DNA from: Gp6-AA40 sp050742535
GTDB taxonomy: Bacteria > Acidobacteriota > Vicinamibacteria > Vicinamibacterales > UBA2999
DNA: 12,118 bases
NCBI GenBank assembly: GCA_050742535.1
Contig: JBOGIQ010000173.1
Coordinates: 1-12,118, forward strand
Direction: 5' to 3'
The notes beneath the pieces are model-generated. The model did no database searches, was not told the DNA's origin, and saw only the letters and a list, made by a program, of their open reading frames with translations. The position numbers were made by a program, and so were the translations under genes. Numbering within the stretch: the first letter of the stretch is position 1; the number at the start of each line of letters is the position of its first letter. Positions 1-6,020 of this stretch are shown here, piece by piece.

Positions 1-1035
1 CAGAACGGCCGCAATCTCGGTCGGGTGGTGACCGTAGTCGTCCACGACAAGAACACCGCCTGGCTCGCCATGCCGTTCGAACCGGCGCTCCGCTCCGGGA
101 AAATCGCGCAGCGCGCCGGCAACCTGCTCGAAGGCAAGGCCGAGACACTCGCCAACGGCGACGGCAGCCAGCGCGTTCTGCAGGTTGTGCCGCCCTGGCA
201 CCTGCAGCTCCAGTACGCCGAGCGGTTCCACGCCCGTCGCACGCTGGCGCTGAACGCTGCATCGGCCACCGAAGGCGCCCAGGGCCACGTCCGTACCGAA
301 GACAGCCGCCGCCGGATCGTCCAGCCCGTAGGTCACCACGCGGCGCTTCAGGCGCGGCAGCACGGCCATCAGGTTCGAGTCGTCGGCGCAGGCGACAACA
401 CTGCCGTAGAACGGCACCTTGTTGGCGAAGTCCGCAAACGCCTGCTGCAGCTCGTCAAAGCCGCGGTAGCTCTCCATGTGCTCCCGATCGACGTTGGTCA
501 CGACGGCAATCGACGGCCACAGCATCAAGAACGACCTGTCGCTTTCGTCGGCCTCGGCCACCATGTATTCGCTGTCTCCCAGCCGTGCGTTGCTGCCAAA
601 GACGCTCAGCCGGCCTCCGATCACCGCGGTCGGATCCAGCCCGGCACGTTCGAGCACCAGCGCAATCATCGACGTCGTTGTCGTCTTCCCGTGCGACCCG
701 GCGACGGCGATGGCGAAGTGCAGCCGCATCAGCTCGGCCAGCATCTCCGCGCGCGGAATCACCGGAATCCCGCGGCGCTCCGCCTCGACGATCTCCGGGT
801 TCGTCCGCCGCACCGCCGAGGAGACGACCACGACGTCCGCCTCGCCGACGTTCGCGGCGGCGTGCCCTTCCGCGATCCGGACCTTGAAGCGCTGCTGCAG
901 ACGCGCCGTCACGTCCGACCCTTTCGCGTCCGACCCGCTGATCTCGTAGCCAAGGTTCGCCAGCAGCTCCGCAATACCGCTCATCCCGATGCCACCGATG
1001 CCGACAAAATGCACGCACCGCGTGCGGCCAAGCAT
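1..1035 (-). CDS. murC: UDP-N-acetylmuramate--L-alanine ligase, 3' end outside window
   Basis: MurC catalyses the first stem-peptide step, joining L-alanine to UDP-MurNAc. The frame is open from an ATG at 1035 to the window edge, giving 345 of the usual ~460-480 residues. The N-terminal domain begins VHFVGIGGIGMSGIAELL (8-25), a near-perfect family signature, with ISGSD (32-36). The ATPase domain has AGSHGKTTTT (112-121, K117), EADESDRSFL, TNVDREHMESY and GRHN-like GLHNLQNALAAVAV region. The C-terminal domain is started (RRFERHG, VVDDYGHHPTEIAAVL) and then cut off. The ATG was chosen because GGGGA lies just upstream (GGGGACTGATG) and the Gly-rich loop begins at the usual distance. Its downstream neighbours in a normal dcw cluster would be murB or ddl and ftsQ-ftsA-ftsZ, outside this window. 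Confidence 0.96.
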   Translation of the reverse strand, partial: MLGRTRCVHFVGIGGIGMSGIAELLANLGYEISGSDAKGSDVTARLQQRFKVRIAEGHAAANVGEADVVVVSSAVRRTNPEIVEAERRGIPVIPRAEMLAELMRLHFAIAVAGSHGKTTTTSMIALVLERAGLDPTAVIGGRLSVFGSNARLGDSEYMVAEADESDRSFLMLWPSIAVVTNVDREHMESYRGFDELQQAFADFANKVPFYGSVVACADDSNLMAVLPRLKRRVVTYGLDDPAAAVFGTDVALGAFGGRCSVQRQRATGVEPLGVLELQVPGRHNLQNALAAVAVGECLGLAFEQVAGALRDFPGAERRFERHGEPGGVLVVDDYGHHPTEIAAVL

Positions 1036-1049
1036 CAGTCCCCGACCTG

Positions 1050-1090
1050 CCCGCCGTAGCCCGGGCGATGGAAGCCCCGGCGCAGGCGGG
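1050..1090. repeat. Palindromic repeat in the murG-murC gap
   Basis: The gap between murG and murC is almost entirely a palindrome: outer arms CCCGCC (1050-1055) and GGCGGG (1085-1090), inner arms CCGGG (1061-1065) and CCCGG (1076-1080), and a 10-nt loop. Its plus-strand left end CCGCCGTAGCC and right end GCGCAGGCGG match the ends of the second hairpin inserted in murF, in the same orientation, with a different centre. It starts immediately after the murG stop and stops about 14 bp before the murC ATG, so it may influence translation of murC. No T-run follows on the minus strand. Confidence 0.7.
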
Positions 1091-1091
1091 T

Positions 1092-2180
1092 TCACCGTGC
1101 AAGCTCCAGCACCTTGTCGACGATGACCTGTGCCGCGTCCGGCCGCGCCATCGACCGCGCCCGCCGGCTCATCTCGAGACGCGCACCCGCGTCGGCCGCG
1201 AGCGCCTCGATCTCTGCGGCGAGACGATCGCCCGTCAGTTCCCGCTGCTCGATCATCCGCGCCGCCCCCTGCGCGACGAGCGCTTCCGCGTTCCGCCGCT
1301 GATGGTCGTCGGTTGCCGTCGGCAGCGGAATCAGAATGGACGGGCGGCCGGCGGCGGTCAGTTCGGCGAGCGTGGTCGCGCCGGCGCGACAGACCACGAG
1401 GTCCGCCGATTTCATTTCCCGGTCCATGACAAACAGGAACGGCTCCACCCGGGCTTCGACCCCTGCCCGGCGGTACCCATCGCGGACCACCTCCACATCG
1501 CGCTCTCCTGTCTGATGCGTGATCGCCAGTCGTGGTGCGGCGGCTGCCAGCCGCGCCGCTGCCTCCACCATGGCCATGTTGATCGCGTGCGCGCCCTGAG
1601 AGCCGCCAAAGACTAGGATCCGAGCCGCACCCGGCGGCTGACTGTGTACGTCATATGCCCCCTGTGTCTCGAAAAACTCCGGACGGACCGGATTGCCCGC
1701 GACGAACGCCTTGCGGCCAAAGAACGGGATCGTTTGCTCGTACGTCACAGCCGCTGCCCGGACGAACCGCGCCAACGACCGATTGGTGACGCCGGGAATC
1801 GCGTTCTGCTCCATCAGCAGCGTGGGTATGCCGCGAACGGCCGCGAGCATCACCACGGGCCCGGAGCTGTACCCGCCGACGCCGAGCACCACCGACGGCC
1901 GGGTCCGTCCGATCACGAGTGCCGCGTCGAGCGCGCCGAGCGGGAGCAGGGCCATGCCACGTATCAACGCGCCAATCGACTTGCCCTTCAACCCGGCGCT
2001 GCGAATCAGCTCGAGCGGGAAACCCTCGCGCGGAATCACCCGCGCTTCGATACCTGCCGCCGTCCCGACGAAGGTCACCGTCGCATCCGGCAGCCGCGCC
2101 AGCAGCTCGCGGGCGACCGCAATCCCCGGATACAGGTGCCCGCCGGTGCCGCCGCCGGCGATCAGAACAGAGAGGCTCAC
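1092..2180 (-). CDS. murG: Undecaprenyldiphospho-muramoylpentapeptide beta-N-acetylglucosaminyltransferase
   Basis: MurG is a GT-B glycosyltransferase at the cytoplasmic face of the membrane that adds GlcNAc from UDP-GlcNAc to lipid I, giving lipid II. It has 362 residues, normal length. The N-terminal domain opens with the glycine-rich loop IAGGGTGGHLYPGIAVA (7-23) and has GVGGYSSGPVVMLAA and LMEQNAIPGVTNR. The C-terminal UDP-GlcNAc domain has VFGGSQGAHAIN, CRAGATTLAEL and PLPTATDDHQRRNAEAL, all near consensus. The start is GTG at 2180 in a GTGA overlap with ftsW, so its translation is probably coupled to FtsW. After the stop, a 56-bp gap with a palindromic repeat precedes murC, in place of the overlap seen elsewhere in the cluster. 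Confidence 0.98.
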   Translation of the reverse strand: MSLSVLIAGGGTGGHLYPGIAVARELLARLPDATVTFVGTAAGIEARVIPREGFPLELIRSAGLKGKSIGALIRGMALLPLGALDAALVIGRTRPSVVLGVGGYSSGPVVMLAAVRGIPTLLMEQNAIPGVTNRSLARFVRAAAVTYEQTIPFFGRKAFVAGNPVRPEFFETQGAYDVHSQPPGAARILVFGGSQGAHAINMAMVEAAARLAAAAPRLAITHQTGERDVEVVRDGYRRAGVEARVEPFLFVMDREMKSADLVVCRAGATTLAELTAAGRPSILIPLPTATDDHQRRNAEALVAQGAARMIEQRELTGDRLAAEIEALAADAGARLEMSRRARSMARPDAAQVIVDKVLELAR

Positions 2181-3277
2181 GCATCCGCCGATTCATGCTG
2201 CGAAATGTTCAGAAGGATTCCGATGCCCAACAGGCTCACCAGCAGCGACGAACCACCGTTGCTCAGCAGCGGCAGCGGAATGCCTTTCGTCGGCAGCAGT
2301 CCGAGCACGACGCTGATGTTGATGAGCGCCTGCGCGACGATCATCGTGGTGATGCCGAGGGCGAACAGCGATCCGAATCGATCCTCCGCCCTGGCTGATA
2401 TCCGCAGCCCGCGCCAGGCGATCACGCAGAAACAGGCGAGCGTCGCGGTGGTGCCGATCAAGCCCAGCTCCTCGCCGATGACGGCGAAAATGAAATCGGT
2501 GTGCGCGAACGGCAGATAAAAGAGCTTCTGCACGCTTTCGTTGAGCCCGCGGCCGGTAACGCCCCCCGTGCCGATGGCGATGAACGACTGCACCGCCTGG
2601 AACCCGTCGCCCTGCCGATCTGCCCAGGGATCGAGGAACGCGAAAATGCGTTTCAGACGGTACGACTCCCAGATGACTGCAACCGCCAGCGCAGGAATCG
2701 CGACAACCGCCGCACCCACGAGGTACCGGTAGCTGAGGCCGGCCGCGAACACCATCACCCCGACGACCATGACCAGCGACATCGCGGTGCCGGCATCCGG
2801 CTCGACGAAGATCAAGCCAGCCAGAACCGCGGTGACGATGGCGATCGGGGTCAGCGAATAGGAGATCTCGTTGATGCGGTGCATCCGCCGTTCGAGCATC
2901 AGCGCCGTAAACAGCACGCACGCCAGCTTGGCGAACTCGGATGGCTGGAAGCGCAGTCCGGCAATGCTGAGCCAGCGGCGCGCGCCGTTGATCGGGTCGG
3001 AGAACAGCGTCGCGGCAAGCATCAGTCCGAGGATTCCGAGCACCCCCCAGATCAACGGGTCGTTGCGGTACGAGCGGTAGTCGATCCGCATCGCGAGCGC
3101 CATCACCGCCACGCCGAGGACCGCCCACATCCCCTGTCTGATGAGGAAGTAATAGGGGTCCTTGAAGTCGTCGAGCGCGATGGGGGCCGACGCGCTGTAG
3201 ACCATGACCACGCTGACGCACACCATCACGATGGCGGCGACGAAGAGCACCCGATCTGATTTCAGCTTTCTCGCCAT
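2177..3277 (-). CDS. ftsW: Septal peptidoglycan glycosyltransferase FtsW (SEDS family)
   Basis: FtsW is a multi-pass SEDS protein that polymerises lipid II into septal glycan strands and works as a pair with FtsI. It has 366 residues and about ten membrane segments. SEDS hallmarks are NGARRWLSIAGLRFQPSEFAK (97-117), VEPDAGTAM (158-166), FLDPWADRQGDGFQAVQS (214-231), TGGVTGRGL, and FAHTDFIFAVIGEELGL (257-273). D261 there aligns with the essential aspartate of RodA/FtsW. The final loop LLPTKGIPLPLLSNGGSSLL (327-346) is typical of FtsW. The ATG at 3277 is chosen because the N-terminus (MARKLKSDR, then a membrane helix) fits the family, although the ribosome binding site is weak. It overlaps murG by GTGA. 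Unlike its neighbours it is preceded by a long structured leader. RodA is the main alternative but dcw position favours FtsW. Confidence 0.97.
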   Translation of the reverse strand: MARKLKSDRVLFVAAIVMVCVSVVMVYSASAPIALDDFKDPYYFLIRQGMWAVLGVAVMALAMRIDYRSYRNDPLIWGVLGILGLMLAATLFSDPINGARRWLSIAGLRFQPSEFAKLACVLFTALMLERRMHRINEISYSLTPIAIVTAVLAGLIFVEPDAGTAMSLVMVVGVMVFAAGLSYRYLVGAAVVAIPALAVAVIWESYRLKRIFAFLDPWADRQGDGFQAVQSFIAIGTGGVTGRGLNESVQKLFYLPFAHTDFIFAVIGEELGLIGTTATLACFCVIAWRGLRISARAEDRFGSLFALGITTMIVAQALINISVVLGLLPTKGIPLPLLSNGGSSLLVSLLGIGILLNISQHESADA

Positions 3278-3333
3278 ATAAAGGTCAGATCCGTAACGAC
3301 CGAGAACCTCAGCGAAGATCGGTTAAGATCGCC

Positions 3334-3447
3334 GGCCGCAGTCACCAGTAGGCCCGTGGAATGGGACACCCACCTCGCCGACACGGGGTAGTCGGCGTTC
3401 CCAGCGGTGAGCTCCCACTCGCGCCGGGCCGACTGATGACTGCGGCC
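3334..3447 (-). ncRNA. Candidate structured RNA of 114 nt upstream of ftsW
   Basis: The sequence folds into one long nested hairpin. Stem 1 pairs 3334-3355 with 3426-3447 (22 positions). Stem 2 pairs 3359-3366 with 3413-3420 (8). Stem 3 pairs 3369-3374 with 3406-3411 (6). Stem 4 pairs 3376-3382 with 3391-3397 (7, perfect), closing an 8-nt loop. On the minus strand 39 of 43 positions are Watson-Crick, 3 are G-U and 1 is a C-U mismatch. On the plus strand the three G-U pairs become A-C mismatches, so the minus strand is the better RNA, the same sense as the operon. An 8-nt one-sided bulge (GCUGGGAA) faces the terminal loop (UACCCCGU). I do not recognise an Rfam family. Alternatives are a MITE-like element with 22-bp inverted ends, a processing site, or a leader element controlling ftsW. 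Confidence 0.5.
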
Positions 3448-3457
3448 TTCCCTTCAA

Positions 3458-3532
3458 GTCCGCCTAAAGGCGGACACTACGAAACCGTCCGCCTGAAGGC
3501 GGACACTACGCGAGAATCCGGCTGAAGCCGGA
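3458..3532. repeat. Three tandem short hairpins downstream of murD
   Basis: Starting 9 bp past the murD stop there are three palindromes at 3517-3532 (TCCGGC-TGAA-GCCGGA), 3487-3504 (GTCCGCC-TGAA-GGCGGAC) and 3458-3475 (GTCCGCC-TAAA-GGCGGAC). They are spaced at a 29-30 bp period, and each is preceded on the minus strand by CGTAGAG or CGTAGTG. The second and third share identical stems. The first has a compensated stem change (CC/GG to GC/GC positions) that keeps pairing, which argues for selection or copying of the hairpin rather than of the bases. No T-run follows any of them, so classical intrinsic termination is unlikely. They may stabilise the murD mRNA end or be non-coding repeats that expanded locally. 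Confidence 0.8.
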
Positions 3533-3541
3533 CTCTACGAT

Positions 3542-4915
3542 TCAGCGCGTGCGCATCTCCTCCTCCAGCGCGCGCACCGCCTCCTTGAACACCCGGCCCC
3601 GGTCCGCGTAGTCGCGGAACCAGTCGAAACTGGCGCACGCCGGCGCCAGCACCACGACACCGGACCCACGTGTGAGCGCGTACGCCCGGCGCACCGCGTC
3701 CGGCATCGAACCTGCGTCGTCTACCGGAAGCGCCGCATCGAGCGCGGCGTGCACCAGCGGCGCTGCGTCGCCAATCGCGACCACCGAGCCTCGCCGTGCG
3801 ACAAGCGGCTCCCGCAGCTCGCGCAGGTCGCCGCCCTTGAACTGCCCACCGATGATCGCGACAACGGGGCCGTCGAAGCTTTCAATCGACCGCCGTGCCG
3901 CCTCGACGTTTGTCGCCTTCGAGTCGTTGACGAATCGAACGCCGCGAACGGTCGCGACCGGCTCCATCACATGCTCGAGCCCGTGGAAGCCCTGGAGTGC
4001 GTTCACCATCGCCGGCGGATCGACGCCGGCGACGTCCGCAACCGCGGCGGCCGCAATCACGTTGTGCAGCATGTGGCGGCCGGTCAGCTCCACTGCGGAC
4101 ACGGGGACCAGCCGCTCGCTTCCAGCCGCACTGCGCTTCACGATCCATTCGCGCTCCGCGACGAAACCCTGGTCGACCGACCCGGCCGGCGAAAAGCGCA
4201 CTCGCCGCGCGCGAGTGCGCCTGGCCTGTTCCATCACCACCGGGTCATCCGCATTGACGACAGCCCAGTCGTCGGATGTCTGGTTGGCGAAGATGCGTGC
4301 CTTCGCCTCGGCATACGCCTCGATGGACGGATGCCGGTCGAGATGATCGGCAGTCAAGTTCAGCCACAACGCAATCCATGGCCGGAACGTCGTGGTGGTC
4401 TCGAGCTGGAAGCTGCTCACTTCCACCACGTGGACCGTCTGCGGCGTCGACTCCTCCACCTGTGCGCTCAGCGGCACGCCGATATTTCCGCCGACCAGCA
4501 CGTCCCGCCCCGCAGCCGCGAGCATGCGGCCGACGAGCGTCGTCGTCGTCGACTTGCCCTTCGTGCCGGTCACCGCGATCACGGGTCCGCGGACCCAGCG
4601 CCACGCCAGCTCCAGCTCGCCGATCGTCTCGATGCCTTTGGCGCGCGTGGCATCGAACAGCGGCTGTTCGAGCGGCACGCCCGGGCTCGCGACAATCAGA
4701 TCGGCGGCCGCCAGCGTCGACGGCCGGTGACCTCCGGCTTCGACGGCGACGCCGAGAGTCCGCAGGCGTTCGGCCTGATCGAACGACGGCCGCGTTTCCG
4801 TCAGCGTCACCCGCGCCCCCCGCCGCACCAGCAGTTCGGCGGCCGCGATCCCGCTGCGCGCCGCACCGACGACGACCACGCGCCTGCCGCTGACCGAGAA
4901 CTCACCCTGCGCCAT
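3542..4915 (-). CDS. murD: UDP-N-acetylmuramoyl-L-alanine--D-glutamate ligase
   Basis: MurD adds D-glutamate to UDP-MurNAc-L-Ala in the cytoplasm. It has 457 residues, normal length. The N-terminal Rossmann-like domain starts VVVVGAARSGIAAAELL (13-29) and includes ASPGVP (76-81). The ATPase domain has the P-loop G117-TKGKSTTTTL (K121), GGNIGVPL, VVEVSSFQLE and LTADHLDRH. The C-terminal domain carries FVNDSKATNVEAARRSI and LAPACASFDWFRDYADRGRVFKEAV, close to the family consensus. One small oddity is GLEHVMEPV, where most MurD proteins I know read G-L-x-H-R-x-E; here the arginine is valine. The ATG at 4915 follows the mraY stop by 4 nt. This is the last gene before a 264-bp non-coding gap, which separates it from ftsW. 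Confidence 0.97.
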   Translation of the reverse strand: MAQGEFSVSGRRVVVVGAARSGIAAAELLVRRGARVTLTETRPSFDQAERLRTLGVAVEAGGHRPSTLAAADLIVASPGVPLEQPLFDATRAKGIETIGELELAWRWVRGPVIAVTGTKGKSTTTTLVGRMLAAAGRDVLVGGNIGVPLSAQVEESTPQTVHVVEVSSFQLETTTTFRPWIALWLNLTADHLDRHPSIEAYAEAKARIFANQTSDDWAVVNADDPVVMEQARRTRARRVRFSPAGSVDQGFVAEREWIVKRSAAGSERLVPVSAVELTGRHMLHNVIAAAAVADVAGVDPPAMVNALQGFHGLEHVMEPVATVRGVRFVNDSKATNVEAARRSIESFDGPVVAIIGGQFKGGDLRELREPLVARRGSVVAIGDAAPLVHAALDAALPVDDAGSMPDAVRRAYALTRGSGVVVLAPACASFDWFRDYADRGRVFKEAVRALEEEMRTR

Positions 4916-4919
4916 CCCA

Positions 4920-6020
4920 TCACCGCAGTTTCAGCGTCGTCAGACTGAACAACGCGCAGATGATGGCGATGATGAGAAAGCGCGCGATGATCTTCGGCTC
5001 GCTCCACCCGCTCAGCTCGAAGTGGTGGTGCAGCGGCGACATCTTGAACACGCGCTTGCCGGTCAGCTTGAACGATGCGACCTGAATCACGACCGACGCC
5101 GCCTCCATCACGAAGACGCCGCCGACGATGACGAGCAGCAGCTCCTGCTTGATGAGCAGCGACACCGTCGCCAGCGCGCCGCCGAGCGCCAGCGAGCCGA
5201 CGTCGCCCATGAAGATCTGCGCGGGAAACGAGTTGTACCAGAGGAATCCGAGGCTGGCGCCGACCAGGGCACCGCAGAAGATCGTCAGCTCCCCGGTTCC
5301 CGAGAAGCGCACCAGGTCCAGGTACGCCGCCAGCCGCGCGTGGCCGGTCACATACGCGAGACCGGTGAAGGCGGCGGCCGCCACGCCGAACGTGCTGATG
5401 GCAAGGCCGTCGAGCCCGTCGGTCAGGTTCACCGCGTTGGACCACGCCACGAGGATGAACGCCGCGAAGGGCAGATACATGAACCCGAGATCGGGAATCA
5501 GGTTCTTGAAGAACGGGAAGATCAGCCGGGTGTTGTAGAGGGGCGTGGGTGTCTGCTCGGCCAGCACCAGCAGTGAGGCGCCGACCGCCAGTGCCACCAG
5601 AATCTGTCCGCCCATCTTGTAGCGCGGCAGCAGACCGTGATGGGAGCGGCGGACGATCTTCAGGTAGTCGTCCACGAAGCCGACCGCGCCGAAGCCAAGC
5701 GTCGAGAGCACCGCGATCCAGACGTACGGGTTCTGCAGGTCCGCCCACAGCAGCGTGGGAACAAGGGCCGACGACAGGATCAACAGCCCGCCCATCGTGG
5801 GCGTTCCGGCTTTCGCCCGGTGTGATTCCGGCCCTTCCTGCCGGATCACCTGACCAACCTGGAAATCGCGGAGCTTCCGGATCATCCACGGGCCCAGCAT
5901 CAGACTGATCGCCAGCGCCGTCAGGCTCGCGGCCGCCGTTCGGAACGTGATGTAGCGCGTCACGTTCAGGACGCCGAGATACGACACGTCGGCGAACTGC
6001 GGCAGGAGGTGAAAGAGCAT
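4920..6020 (-). CDS. mraY: Phospho-N-acetylmuramoyl-pentapeptide-transferase (lipid I synthase)
   Basis: This integral membrane enzyme transfers phospho-MurNAc-pentapeptide from UDP to undecaprenyl phosphate, forming lipid I. It has 366 residues, the normal family length, and about ten hydrophobic segments. Diagnostic motifs are HRAKAGTPTMGGLL (67-80), FVDDYLK with D117 and D118, NAVNLTDGLDGLA (195-207, with D201 and D204), the Mg-binding FMGDVGSLALGG (270-281, D273) and HHHFEL (331-336). These cover the catalytic and metal-binding aspartates and the histidine-rich loop of the family. The ATG start shares one base with the murF stop (TGATG) and the TGA stop is 4 nt before murD, so it is embedded in a coupled run. 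It lies between murF, which makes its substrate, and murD. Nothing about it looks atypical. Confidence 0.98.
   Translation of the reverse strand: MLFHLLPQFADVSYLGVLNVTRYITFRTAAASLTALAISLMLGPWMIRKLRDFQVGQVIRQEGPESHRAKAGTPTMGGLLILSSALVPTLLWADLQNPYVWIAVLSTLGFGAVGFVDDYLKIVRRSHHGLLPRYKMGGQILVALAVGASLLVLAEQTPTPLYNTRLIFPFFKNLIPDLGFMYLPFAAFILVAWSNAVNLTDGLDGLAISTFGVAAAAFTGLAYVTGHARLAAYLDLVRFSGTGELTIFCGALVGASLGFLWYNSFPAQIFMGDVGSLALGGALATVSLLIKQELLLVIVGGVFVMEAASVVIQVASFKLTGKRVFKMSPLHHHFELSGWSEPKIIARFLIIAIICALFSLTTLKLR

Larger units (their letters stand above)
3278..3541. other. Non-coding gap between murD and ftsW
   Basis: This 264-bp stretch is the only sizeable break in the operon. From the murD side it holds the three tandem hairpins, a short spacer, the 114-nt nested hairpin, and then 56 bp leading to ftsW. 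I see no open frame resembling a protein. In the last 56 bp I see no convincing promoter boxes and only a weak ribosome binding site (GGA, far from the ATG) before ftsW, with an A/T-rich TTTAT directly in front of the start codon. Confidence 0.7.

Noticed and set aside
25..1059. 344-residue open frame on the plus strand opposite murC
   Set aside because: It is the exact mirror frame of murC. Long antisense frames are expected in GC-rich DNA, and the protein is Arg/His/Gln-rich with no recognisable domain.
3278..3333. Promoter for ftsW
   Set aside because: I could not find a -35/-10 pair with acceptable spacing on the minus strand. TTTATAT lies directly on the start codon, too close to be a -10 box for this start.
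3334..3447. tRNA or 6S RNA
   Set aside because: There is no cloverleaf or CCA-type acceptor. The fold is one long hairpin without the large central bubble of 6S RNA, and it is shorter than the usual 6S length. A covariance-model search could still overturn this.
3458..3532. CRISPR-like array (29-30 bp period)
   Set aside because: Only three units, with a palindrome making up most of each unit and spacers of about 11-12 nt that are partly conserved. There are no cas genes.
3458..3532. Rho-independent terminator after murD
   Set aside because: The stems are stable but none is followed by a T-run on either strand.
3749..4948. 399-residue open frame on the plus strand opposite murD
   Set aside because: It lies wholly antisense to a complete, motif-rich MurD and has the low-complexity Arg/His composition of a shadow frame.
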